A stretch of DNA of 64,000 nucleotides from VBAS01 sp963773465 (GTDB taxonomy: Bacteria > Bacteroidota > Bacteroidia > Chitinophagales > Chitinophagaceae), in assembly GCA_963773465.1 (NCBI GenBank), contig CAVZBF010000002.1, positions 248,001-312,000 of the forward strand, read 5' to 3'. This document shows, piece after piece, positions 36,544 to 44,897 of the stretch. Numbering within the stretch: the stretch's first letter is position 1; each line of letters starts with the position of its first letter. Both the position numbers and the translations under genes were made by a program. Under the pieces are notes generated by a model that saw only the letters and a program-made list of their open reading frames with translations, was not told the DNA's origin and made no database searches.

Positions 36544-37263
36544 TTAAATTTTAGAAACAGATCCGCCAGTATTTGTTTTTACTTCACGAACACCGGCATT
36601 GCCTTTATATTTTATATAGCCGCCTGTGTTCGCTTTTACATTTAATTCTTTTTCTACAGAAATATAAATTCCTGCACCGGTACTCATTTCCACACTGCAT
36701 GTATTGGTGCTTAAATTTTCTCCCATGAACTTGCTGCCTGTATCACCTTCGGCTTCCAGGTTATCTGCTTTACCACTTAATGTAATCTTTGAACCTGTGT
36801 TTTGATCCACTTTCAATGAACCGATATTTATCTCACCTTTTACAAGTCCGCCTGTGTTTGCCTTAAGATCAAGTTTCTGCGCCTCCAGTGTTCCTTCAAT
36901 ATTCACTTCAGCACCGGTAGTCACATAAAGCAGGTCAAGCGACTTATACGAAACATAAGCTTTCAGATTTTTATTTTCGTTCCTGCGATTGATGGCGCCG
37001 GTTTTAGTTTCATAATGGATCTTCAGAATGCCGTTTACAACTTCGGTAATTATCTTATCCCGGAATTCTTTTTCAGAAGCACTGACGGCCACTTCTTCGG
37101 TAGTGCCTTTTGTAAGTGTAAGTTCAATACCCGTAGCTACCTCGATTCCATGGAAACTGCCCACGGTTCGTTTTTCTGCATTGGCATCATTAATGGTTTT
37201 TTGGGCGAAAGAGGTGGTAACCAGCCCCGCAAGGAATAACAAGGATAAAAAGATATTCTTCAT
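36544..37263 (-). CDS. DUF2807 (GIN-type adhesin head) protein, TG/NTGG variant
   Basis: A protein of about 239 residues; first gene of the triplet. The start at 37263 (MKNIFLSLLFLAGLVTTSFAQ) gives a good signal peptide; two extra codons exist upstream. Landmarks are VGSFHGIEVATGIELTLTKG and IITEVVNGILKIHYE. Turns carry TG motifs (YVTTGAEVNIEG, KANTGGLVKG, DQNTGSKITLSG, EGDTGSKFMG, EMSTGAGIYIS, KANTGGYIKY). It is divergent from the riboswitch-controlled TonB receptor gene, 330 bp away. Confidence 0.88.
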   Translation of the reverse strand: MKNIFLSLLFLAGLVTTSFAQKTINDANAEKRTVGSFHGIEVATGIELTLTKGTTEEVAVSASEKEFRDKIITEVVNGILKIHYETKTGAINRRNENKNLKAYVSYKSLDLLYVTTGAEVNIEGTLEAQKLDLKANTGGLVKGEINIGSLKVDQNTGSKITLSGKADNLEAEGDTGSKFMGENLSTNTCSVEMSTGAGIYISVEKELNVKANTGGYIKYKGNAGVREVKTNTGGSVSKI

Positions 37264-37353
37264 AAACAATGATTTTAAAGTTATACGAAGGGAGGCGTAG
37301 AAAGGTTACACCAGGTTTGAAATATTTATCCCTTAATTTTGACCACAGAATTT

Positions 37354-37450
37354 CAGCGTTTCCCCGGGGTGCCCGTCTTGCCTAAGGCAAGACGAGCTGA
37401 GATAAAACCCGTAGAACCTGATCAGGGTAATGCCTGCGCAGGGAAGGTGC
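37354..37450 (+). promoter_or_regulatory. TPP (thiamine pyrophosphate) riboswitch
   Basis: The thi-box consensus is complete: GGGGTGCCC, CTGAGAT, ACCCGTAGAACCTGATC, then GGGTAATGCCTGCGCAGGGA. P1 arms are near 37356-37363 and 37441-37450. The variable P3 arm is a 19-nt perfect palindrome, GTCTTGCCTAAGGCAAGAC (37375-37393). It lies 144 bp ahead of the TonB-dependent receptor ATG. No obvious terminator follows, so control may act on translation or on a downstream hairpin I cannot resolve. Confidence 0.95.
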
Positions 37451-37593
37451 TAAACATCTTTTTATCCTGTTAACAGCATTCCCTCTCATTTTTGACCACG
37501 GATTTTTAGATTAAAGTCATTACAGGATTATTTACATCAATACGCTTGTAATACTGGTAATCAATGAAGTGGTTTCATTTAAAAACTTAAAAA

Positions 37594-39756
37594 ATGAAGA
37601 GGATTGCCATTTTAATCATCGCTGCTTTTGCAAGCAGTTTGTCTATTGCGCAAACCAAAGACAGCACGCAAAGAGACAGCTTTCTTTTATTAGAACCTGT
37701 TGAAGTAAAAGCTATCAGGGCAGGAGAAAATTCTCCATTTACAAAAACCAATATCTCAAAAAAAGAGATTGAGAAGTTTAACCTGGGTCAGGACCTCCCA
37801 TTTATTCTAAATCAAACTCCATCTGTTGTCGTGAATTCTGACGCTGGTAACGGCTTTGGTTATACAGGTATCCGCATTCGTGGCAGCGATGCGTCCAGGA
37901 TTAATGTAACACTTAACGGAGTTCCATTTAACGATGCAGAAAGCCAGGGAAATTTTTTTGTTGACCTACCTGATTTTTCTTCATCTGTTGGCAGCATACA
38001 GGTGCAGCGAGGTGTTGGCACTTCATCAAATGGTGCCGGTGCTTTTGGTGCCAGTATAAACATCAGTACAAATGAAGTGATTGCAAAACCGTATCTTGAA
38101 TTGAATAATAGCTATGGCTCATTCAATACATGGAAAAATACAGTCAAAGTCGGCAGTGGTTTAGTCAGCGATCATTTCACCACTGATTTTCGTTTATCAG
38201 GAATTAATAGCGATGGCTATATCGACAGGGCAAGCACTGATCTTAGATCGTTTTATTTTTCTACTGCTTATCTCGGTAAAAAGAATTCGCTTCGTTTTAA
38301 TATGTTTTCGGGCAAAGAAAAAACTTACCAGGCATGGTATGGTGTACCGGAAGCTGATCTGAAAACAAACCGCACTGTTAATTATGCCGGTATGGAAAGA
38401 CCCGGTGAACCATACGATAATGAAACCGATAATTACAAGCAGGATCATTACCAGTTATTTTTTACTCAGCAATTGACCGCCAGGATAAAATTCAGCACAG
38501 GTTTTTTTTATATAAAAGGGAAAGGGTATTATGAACAATATAAAGCAGACCAGGCTTACACTGATTATGGCCTGCCCGAACCGGTTTATGGAACTGATGT
38601 AATTACCCATACCGATCTTGTAAGACAACTTTGGCTCGACAATGATTTTTATGGAAATATTTTTTCACTGCACTACAAAAACAATAATTCACAGTTCACT
38701 TTCGGTGGCGGATGGAACAGGTATAAAGGAAATCATTATGGCGATGTAATATGGGCAGAAAAAGGGTTGGCATTACCGGGCAGATGGTATGATCTTGATG
38801 CGGATAAAAATGATCTTTCTATTTATTTTAAACAACAAACAAAGATCGGTTCGCTTGTTTCTATTTTTTATGATCTCCAGTACCGAAGGGTGAAATATAA
38901 TATCTATGGATTCAGGTATAATCCTGACCTTATCATTAACAGCAAATACAATTTCATTAACCCAAAAGCGGGGTTGAGCTTTCAGAAAAGATCGTGGTCC
39001 GGTTATCTCTCTTATAGCCGTGGACAAAAAGAACCCAACCGTGATGATTTCGAAGCAGGATTGGATCAACAACCAAAAGCCGAGAAGCTAAATGATATTG
39101 AATTGGGAATTGAAAAAAGAAAAGACAATTATAGCATTGGCATTACCGGTTATTACATGCACTATAAAGACCAGTTAGTATTAACAGGTAAAATAAATGA
39201 TGTGGGTGCTTATTCAAGAACTAATATTCCAAAAAGCTATCGTGCAGGCGTGGAGTTCGTTGCTACTGCAGAAATTTCATCCTGGTTAAAAGCAGCCGGG
39301 AATTTTTCAATAAGCAAAAACAAAGTAATTGATTTTACTGAGTACATTGATGATTATGATAACGGCGGTCAGCAAACAAAACAGTATTCATCAACCGATA
39401 TCGCATTCTCGCCAAACATGGTTGGCGGGGCTACGATCAGCTTTATTCCAATTAAAAAAACGGAGATAAGTTTGATAAGTAAATATGTTGGCAAACAATA
39501 TTTGGACAATACACAAAACGAAGCCCGCAAGTTAAATGCCTACTATACCCAGGATGCAAGGATCATTTATACATTTGGCAAAGGTTGTTTGAAAGAACTA
39601 AACGTCATTTTGCAGGCAAACAATCTGTTTGATAAATTGTATGAGCCGAATGGTTATACTTTTAGTTACTATTATGGCGGAAACTTAACAACTGAAAATT
39701 ATTATTTCCCGATGGCGGGGAGGAATTTTATGGTGGGAGTAAATGTGAAGTTTTAA
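37594..39756 (+). CDS. TonB-dependent outer-membrane receptor, probably for thiamine
   Basis: A 720-residue protein with a signal peptide (MKRIAILIIAAFASSLSIAQ). The plug domain spans about 45-155 (EIEKFNLGQDLPFILNQTPSVVV, GFGYTGIRIRGSDASRINVTLNGVPFND, SVGSIQVQRGVGTSSNGAGAFGASINI), followed by a 22-strand-type beta barrel ending YYFPMAGRNFMVGVNVKF. No carboxypeptidase-like extension is present, so it is not a SusC type. The TPP riboswitch directly upstream indicates that it imports thiamine or a precursor, with energy from TonB. It lacks any associated SusD gene. Confidence 0.9.
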   Translation: MKRIAILIIAAFASSLSIAQTKDSTQRDSFLLLEPVEVKAIRAGENSPFTKTNISKKEIEKFNLGQDLPFILNQTPSVVVNSDAGNGFGYTGIRIRGSDASRINVTLNGVPFNDAESQGNFFVDLPDFSSSVGSIQVQRGVGTSSNGAGAFGASINISTNEVIAKPYLELNNSYGSFNTWKNTVKVGSGLVSDHFTTDFRLSGINSDGYIDRASTDLRSFYFSTAYLGKKNSLRFNMFSGKEKTYQAWYGVPEADLKTNRTVNYAGMERPGEPYDNETDNYKQDHYQLFFTQQLTARIKFSTGFFYIKGKGYYEQYKADQAYTDYGLPEPVYGTDVITHTDLVRQLWLDNDFYGNIFSLHYKNNNSQFTFGGGWNRYKGNHYGDVIWAEKGLALPGRWYDLDADKNDLSIYFKQQTKIGSLVSIFYDLQYRRVKYNIYGFRYNPDLIINSKYNFINPKAGLSFQKRSWSGYLSYSRGQKEPNRDDFEAGLDQQPKAEKLNDIELGIEKRKDNYSIGITGYYMHYKDQLVLTGKINDVGAYSRTNIPKSYRAGVEFVATAEISSWLKAAGNFSISKNKVIDFTEYIDDYDNGGQQTKQYSSTDIAFSPNMVGGATISFIPIKKTEISLISKYVGKQYLDNTQNEARKLNAYYTQDARIIYTFGKGCLKELNVILQANNLFDKLYEPNGYTFSYYYGGNLTTENYYFPMAGRNFMVGVNVKF

Positions 39757-39806
39757 GTCGATAGTTTATAGTCGTTAGTCAATAGTTTGAAGTCATTATC
39801 ACTGAA

Positions 39807-40703
39807 TTATTGCTTTTCCATATCGGCGACGGTGTACGTTATTTCTTTTTCAACTGTCACTGCTTTTCCATCCTGATTTGTGTAAATAATCTTTACCGGG
39901 ACATAGTATTTGCCCGGTTTGACAGGAGCTCTTACTTTGTAATTCGCAATGCCACTCTCATCCAGAGGAACTGCCTTCCCATAAACAAATACTTCCGGGT
40001 TACAGTTCTTGTTAAACTCACCTACACCTGAGAGTATCTCTAAGCGTTCGCCAGGTTGAACGATCGAGCTGTTTTGTATTGCCATTGCGGTAATGAAAGT
40101 ACAAGGGCCAAAACGCAACCGGGAAGATTGCTCATAACAAAAAGCAATAATTTTTCCCTCAATAATCCGAACATTGTTTTGTATTTTATTGAGCATTGCT
40201 AAAGCTGACGCCTTTGATGCATTGTCAAAATAATTTTGAAATAAACCTTTTCGATTAGTCGTAGCAGAATCGATAGCCCTCGTAAATATTCTCATAGATC
40301 TTTGAAATTCGTAAGCTATCCTGGGATCAACTCGCAAAATGTCATTTTTATAATTCATTAATTTTTGAAATAATCCTGAACTAAATCTGTGTTTTGAATT
40401 TATAACTGTTTTAAGACTGTCGATGAAGGTTATAATTTTACCGGATAACTGTTGAATTATTACCGCTTTCGGATACCATAATCCAGATCTCTCGCCTGAG
40501 ACGGGATCCCGAAGTTTATCTTCGAAAGCATGCATCATTTCTTTGCTTGCCTCCGATAAGGTTAAATTAGAATTTTCAACGCTTTCATCCAATGCTGCAA
40601 TAATATCACGATCAGTCCTGGATCTATCAGTACATGATGTAAAGATTAGAATTGATAAAAAAGCGGTAACTGAATTTCTACATGATCTGTGCAGTGGTAA
40701 CAT
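39807..40703 (-). CDS. lipoprotein with GldM/PorM-like C-terminal domain
   Basis: A 298-residue protein. The N-terminus SVTAFLSILIFTSC is a lipobox. Residues about 30-200 are helical and resemble the N-terminal periplasmic part of GldM-type proteins (LYLNKxx-like EDKLRDPV...FIDSLKTVINS). The last 80 residues (ERLEILSGVGEFNKNCNPEVFVYGKAVPLDESGIANYKVRA) match the small beta domain of GldM with its characteristic PEV-VNGK-PVDE-GVA pattern. True GldM is anchored by a transmembrane helix. This one appears lipid-anchored and stands alone, away from gldKLN. The start at 40703 abuts a terminator hairpin, so it is uncertain. Confidence 0.6.
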   Translation of the reverse strand: MLPLHRSCRNSVTAFLSILIFTSCTDRSRTDRDIIAALDESVENSNLTLSEASKEMMHAFEDKLRDPVSGERSGLWYPKAVIIQQLSGKIITFIDSLKTVINSKHRFSSGLFQKLMNYKNDILRVDPRIAYEFQRSMRIFTRAIDSATTNRKGLFQNYFDNASKASALAMLNKIQNNVRIIEGKIIAFCYEQSSRLRFGPCTFITAMAIQNSSIVQPGERLEILSGVGEFNKNCNPEVFVYGKAVPLDESGIANYKVRAPVKPGKYYVPVKIIYTNQDGKAVTVEKEITYTVADMEKQ

Positions 40704-40745
40704 AAAAACTGGTTTCCCGATAAACGCAGGAAACCAGCTTTTCTT
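40704..40745 (-). terminator. terminator after the rhodanese gene
   Basis: AAAACTGGTTTCC (40705-40717) / GGAAACCAGCTTTT (40729-40742). On the minus strand it ends in five U that run straight into the ATG of the GldM-like gene. The region 40746-40853 holds further short repeats of the GACTCC/GAACTCC type and a GACAAGGCATGCCTTGTC palindrome. Confidence 0.75.
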
Positions 40746-40853
40746 ATAAAGAATGTCTTAATATCAGCGGCAACGATTAGCAACTAAAGACTATAGACTC
40801 CTGACTTTCGTAGAGACAAGGCATGCCTTGTCTGTGCAACTCCGAACTCCCTG

Positions 40854-41162
40854 CTATCTCCCAAACTTCTCTTCCCATGAAAGCATGCCCCCTGTAAGGT
40901 TGCGGGTATTTTTAAAACCCATCGCATCTAAAAACATACAGGCTTGTCCGCTGCGATTGCCGCTGCGGCAATAAAAAATAACTTCTTTATCCTTCAGGTC
41001 TTCAATTTCATCGATCTGCATTGTTTGAATATTTCCCAAAGGAACCAATGTGCCTCCAATATTAAAATCAGCATTTTCATAAGGCTCTCTTACATCCACA
41101 ATATTTAATTTCTCACCGGCATCGAGCCGTTTCTTTACTTCTTCAGGAGTAATATTAGTCAT
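40854..41162 (-). CDS. rhodanese-like domain protein
   Basis: A single rhodanese domain, 102 residues: NIVDVREPYENADFNIGGTLVPLGNI, then the active loop VIFYCRSGNRSGQA with the sulfur-carrying cysteine, and a closing NLTGGMLSWEEKFGR. It could act as a sulfurtransferase or sulfide/thiosulfate carrier; the partner is unknown. Third gene of ddl-PASTA-rhodanese, 13 bp after the corrected PASTA stop, so it is likely co-transcribed. Confidence 0.9.
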   Translation of the reverse strand: MTNITPEEVKKRLDAGEKLNIVDVREPYENADFNIGGTLVPLGNIQTMQIDEIEDLKDKEVIFYCRSGNRSGQACMFLDAMGFKNTRNLTGGMLSWEEKFGR

Positions 41163-41175
41163 AAAAGCAGTTTTA

Positions 41176-41983
41176 TTAGTGATCAGAAACTTGTTGTGTG
41201 GTATCTATTGAAGGCCGTGTAACACTTAATCGTACATCCATCGTTTGCCCTGAACGGATCTTTATCCGTCTTCCATCTTCGCCCATACGAGGTGGATTTT
41301 GCCAGAATACATATGAATTTGCATGTGTCTGTTACACTGGGATCAAACATTGTGACTAAAAAACTCAACCCGTTTGATTCTAATAATTTTTTTGCTTCAG
41401 CATATGTCATCCCAACTAAATTGGGCACGGTAAATTCATTCTCTCCTACTCCATTTCCTAATACGAGATCAACAGAACTGCCCTGCTGAAGTTTTGTACC
41501 CGGGGTAATGGGTGATCCTTTATACAATATATCTCTTACGGAATTTCTTGCAAAGTCATCAACATACATTGTATCGCCAACTCTTAATCCCATATTTTTT
41601 AATTGCAATTCTATATTTCGTAAACTAAAGCCGGCAAAGTTTGGCATTTCAACCAATGGCGGGACATACCTGTTAACTGTTAAATAAACAGTACGGCTAA
41701 TTTTTACGGTTGCATCTCCTTCCGGCATTTGTCTCAATACTGACCCCTTTGCCGTAGTATCGGTATAAATAGAATCCTGCACTTCTATTTCAAACCCATG
41801 GTCGTCAAGAATTTTACTGGCTTCTTCAAGGGACTTACCCACTACATTTGGCACTGTTTTATTTTTACCATGACGTGTAAGCGGCCCCAGGCAAACAGAA
41901 AGCATAAATAATAAAAATACCATAAGGATAAAACCCGCAAGCAGGTTCCACCACAACGATCTTTTTGTAACGAATTCAAACAT
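41176..41983 (-). CDS. membrane-anchored PASTA-domain protein, frameshift near the C-terminus
   Basis: A short cytoplasmic N-terminus (MFEFVTKRSLWW), one membrane helix (LAGFILMVFLLFMLSVCLG), then three PASTA domains (VPNVVGKSLEEASKILDDHGF; MPNFAGFSLRNIELQLKNMGL; VPNLVGMTYAEAKKLLESNGL). The raw frame ends at 41183 with non-family sequence. Shifting near 41325 gives SYVFWQNPPRMGEDGR...DVRLSVTRPS, ending at a TAA at 41176. PASTA domains bind peptidoglycan or beta-lactams in kinases and PBPs. Here there is no kinase. Its start overlaps the ddl stop by 8 bp, consistent with a cell-wall role. Confidence 0.82.
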
Positions 41984-43025
41984 TAGATCTATTTAAATAA
42001 AGAATTTCAAGATATCTGAGTTTCTTATTTCCACGACTGCTTAATTGAAAGCATTCCTCAACAAGCTTTGTATAAAATTCTTTCAGACTCCAGCCCATTG
42101 CTTTTACTTGTTGCGGTACAATGCTTGCTTCACTTTGTCCCGGTATTGTATTTATCTCCAGCATGTGCGGATCGACCGGAACTTTCTTCCAAAATAAAAT
42201 CTATCCTGACCACACCCCTGCAATTAAATACCGCATATATTTTTTTTGCAGCATCTCTTATTTTATCTGCAGATGGCTTCATCGAGATCAGCCGGTGTTA
42301 CTTCTGTCGAAGCACCTTCATATTTTGCTTCGTAATCAAAAAAATCTTTTTTGCTTATAACTTCGGTTATCGGCAACACAACAATATTTCCCTTTGTTTT
42401 AAAAACGCCTATGGTAAATTCTCTTCCTTTTATCATTTGCTCCACAAGCACCTGGTCATCTTCTTTAAATGCTTTTTGAATTGCAGCTTCCAGGTGCTTT
42501 GGCCTCGTACACTTTACTCATGCCAATACTGCTGCCGCCATTATTTGGTTTTACAAATACAGGAAATGATAACCCGTCAATAATTTGTTGTACGGGAACG
42601 GGAGTATGCTTAAATAAATGAAATGATTTTGAAACATGTATTCCGGCCATTGAGGCTACGGCCACAGTATACCGTTTATTAAAAGTGATTGCAGAAGAGC
42701 CGGCATCGCAACTTGTATAAGGTATCTTTAATGTATCAAAATAACCTTGCAGCTTTCCATCTTCGCCGGGTGTGCCATGCATACCGATAAATACTGCATC
42801 AAACTTTATAGTACCATTATCTGTTTGCAGGGTAAAATCATTCTTATCGATCTCTGATTTTTTACCATTGCCATTTTCATAAAACCATCCTGAGGGATTG
42901 ATATCGATCTTGTACACATTGAATTTTTCCCTGTCAAGGTTTTTATCAATAGTATTGGCCGATTTATAGGATATGACCGCTTCGCCGGAAAAACCTCCGG
43001 TTACAAGCGCAATGTTCTTTTTCAT
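41976..43025 (-). pseudogene. ddl: D-alanine-D-alanine ligase, frameshifted
   Basis: Peptidoglycan precursor ligase of the ATP-grasp family. The start at 43025 gives MKKNIALVTGGFSGEAVISYKSA. Then come DAVFIGMHGTPGEDGKLQGYFDTLKIPYTSC, FPVFVKPNNGGSSIGMSKV, LVEQMIKGREFTIGV and the metal-site MLEINTIPGQSEASIVPQQ. The fragments lie in different frames, with breaks near 42490, 42272 and 42180. The total of 350 residues is normal. Upstream of the PASTA gene in the same transcript. Essential; breaks likely erroneous. Confidence 0.86.
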
Positions 43026-43141
43026 GTGTGGTTCCAGGTGATTTACAAAACACAAATATTCAAGAAAAATTGCTTAATAAAAACTAAAGAACGGAAAAAA
43101 GAAGATTATAACATCGTTTTAGGGCAGCGGCAGGAAATAAT

Positions 43142-43174
43142 AAAGGTGAAGGACGTTCTCCCTTCACCTTTTTA
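43142..43174. terminator. terminator hairpin between ferredoxin and ddl
   Basis: AAAGGTGAAGG (43142-43152) / CCTTCACCTTT (43161-43171), an 11-bp perfect stem followed by T on the plus strand and TTTATTATTT on the minus strand. It sits downstream of the minus-strand ferredoxin gene and upstream of ddl. The rest of 43026-43300 holds nothing recognisable. Confidence 0.7.
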
Positions 43175-43300
43175 CAGCGGAACATATCACCCGCCTGATT
43201 TCGCAGCTCACTCGCCGCTTATTTTTGTATATTAAAGTTAATGAATAAATATGCAGTTCCTACAAATCATGCCGGGTATTTTTCCACATACTCTGCATAT

Positions 43301-43648
43301 TTAAATATGCATTTTTTCTTTTTTGGCTAATAGCTCATCAACTGTTTCCTTATACATTTCATCGGGTACACAGCAATCAACCGGGCAAACAGATGCACAT
43401 TGCGGTTCTTCATGGAAACCCTGGCATTCTGTACACTTATTCGGCACTATATAGTAAATATCGGTAGCAACCGGAGGATTTTTCTGATCAGCATCGATTG
43501 TAGTACCATCCATAAGCGTAAAAGAACCTTTTACTGTAGTACCATCAGACATTGCCCATTCCACACCTCCTTCATAAATTGCATTGTTAGGGCATTCTGG
43601 CTCGCAGGCGCCGCAGTTAATACATTCTTCAGTGATCTTAATTGCCAT
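43301..43648 (-). CDS. 2[4Fe-4S] ferredoxin-like protein
   Basis: A 115-residue electron carrier. The first cluster is CINCGACEPECP and the second CTECQGFHEEPQCASVCPVDCC, with an insert of about 40 residues between them (VEWAMSDGTTVKGSFTL...) that enlarges the usual 55-residue ferredoxin. It is divergent from the acyl-CoA reductase gene, with only 58 bp between starts. That pairing suggests a shared promoter region and possibly electron supply to the same pathway (inference). Confidence 0.92.
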   Translation of the reverse strand: MAIKITEECINCGACEPECPNNAIYEGGVEWAMSDGTTVKGSFTLMDGTTIDADQKNPPVATDIYYIVPNKCTECQGFHEEPQCASVCPVDCCVPDEMYKETVDELLAKKEKMHI

Positions 43649-43706
43649 AAAATTTTAATTAACGGGTTGAGAATTACTTTTGTTCGACAAATATATTATT
43701 GCTGAA

Positions 43707-44727
43707 ATGAATTTACAAATGAGAATTGAGCTGGCGGCCCGACTTGGTGAATATATTTCATCAGGTTCACCGGAATGGCAGGAAGTAAAACAAGAAGCAA
43801 GCCTGTTAAATCCGTGGTTTACGCCTGGATTTATTGACGTCGCCACCGAAAATATCGCAGTCCATTTTCTCGATAAGCAAAAACTGGTGGATTGGACATC
43901 TCTTTATAAGATTGAACCACCCCATTCAAAAAAGATTGGTATCGTGATGGCAGGAAATATTCCTTTAGTTGGCTTTCATGATTTTCTTTGTGTTTTTATT
44001 TCCGGACATAAAGCGATCATTAAACCATCTTCAAAGGATGAAACACTTATCAAACATCTTGTGGGCAAGCTAAACGAATGGTCCGCCGATTGGGAGACTG
44101 GTTCGGAGAGTAATAAAACAAGTGAACTGGTATTCTTTGAGGAAATGCTTAAAGGCTGTGATGCCTATATTGCTACTGGCAGCAATAACTCGTCAAGATA
44201 TTTTGAATATTATTTCAGCAAATATGCGCATATCATTCGAAGAAACCGGACATCGGTAGCAATATTAGATGCTACCGAAACACCCGAAGAGCTTGAAAGA
44301 TTAGCCGATGACGTTCATCTTTATTTTGGGATGGGTTGCAGAAATGTGACGAAGATCTTTGTTCCAAAAGATTATGATTTTATTCCGCTCCTATCTGCTT
44401 TTAAGAAATATAATTATTTCAAAGACCATAATAAATACAAAAACAATTATGATTATATTCTTGCATTGCATATTCTTAACCGCAAATTTTACATGACAAA
44501 TGAGTCTATAATCTGTACTGGAAAATTCATCAATTTTCTCTCCCATCAGCCAGTTGAATTATGAATTTTATACAAATAAAAATGCTGTTGACGAACAGTT
44601 AAGATCATTAAAAGATCTGCAATGTGCCGTTGGTCATGGATATATTCCATTTGGGCAGGCGCAATTACCATCCTTAACCGATTATGCTGATGGAATTGAT
44701 ACGATGAAATTTCTTACCAATTTGTGA
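43707..44727 (+). CDS. acyl-CoA reductase (LuxC-like), frameshift near the C-terminus
   Basis: Aldehyde-dehydrogenase-fold protein of the acyl-CoA reductase family: WTSLYKIEPPHSKKIGIVMAGNIPLVGFHDF, GHKAIIKPSSKDE, CDAYIATGSNNSSRYFEYYF, and the probable catalytic-cysteine segment LYFGMGCRNVTKIF. The start at 43707 (MNLQMRIELAARL) is preferred to a TTG at 43680. The raw frame stops at 44564. A shift near 44545 continues NYEFYTNKNAVDEQL...LPSLTDYADGIDTM, ending at TGA 44727. The corrected length of about 340 residues fits the family. Reduces acyl-CoA or acyl-protein to aldehyde in relatives; substrate unknown here. Confidence 0.82.
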
Positions 44728-44897
44728 ATTTTCCCATTACGTTCAGTCAATATTTGTTATTAACTTTAAGTTTCGAAGTACGAAGGCCTTGGTAAAGGTA
44801 TTGTTAAACTAAATGAAAGGACATTTTTTCAGGAAACTACTTCGTTATTTTGCATAGGCATGTAATTTGAAACAGTAAAGAAAAAATTATTAACACC

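Noticed and set aside
35072..37263. DUF2807 proteins as classical autotransporters
   Set aside because: No C-terminal beta-barrel or T9SS sorting domain is visible.
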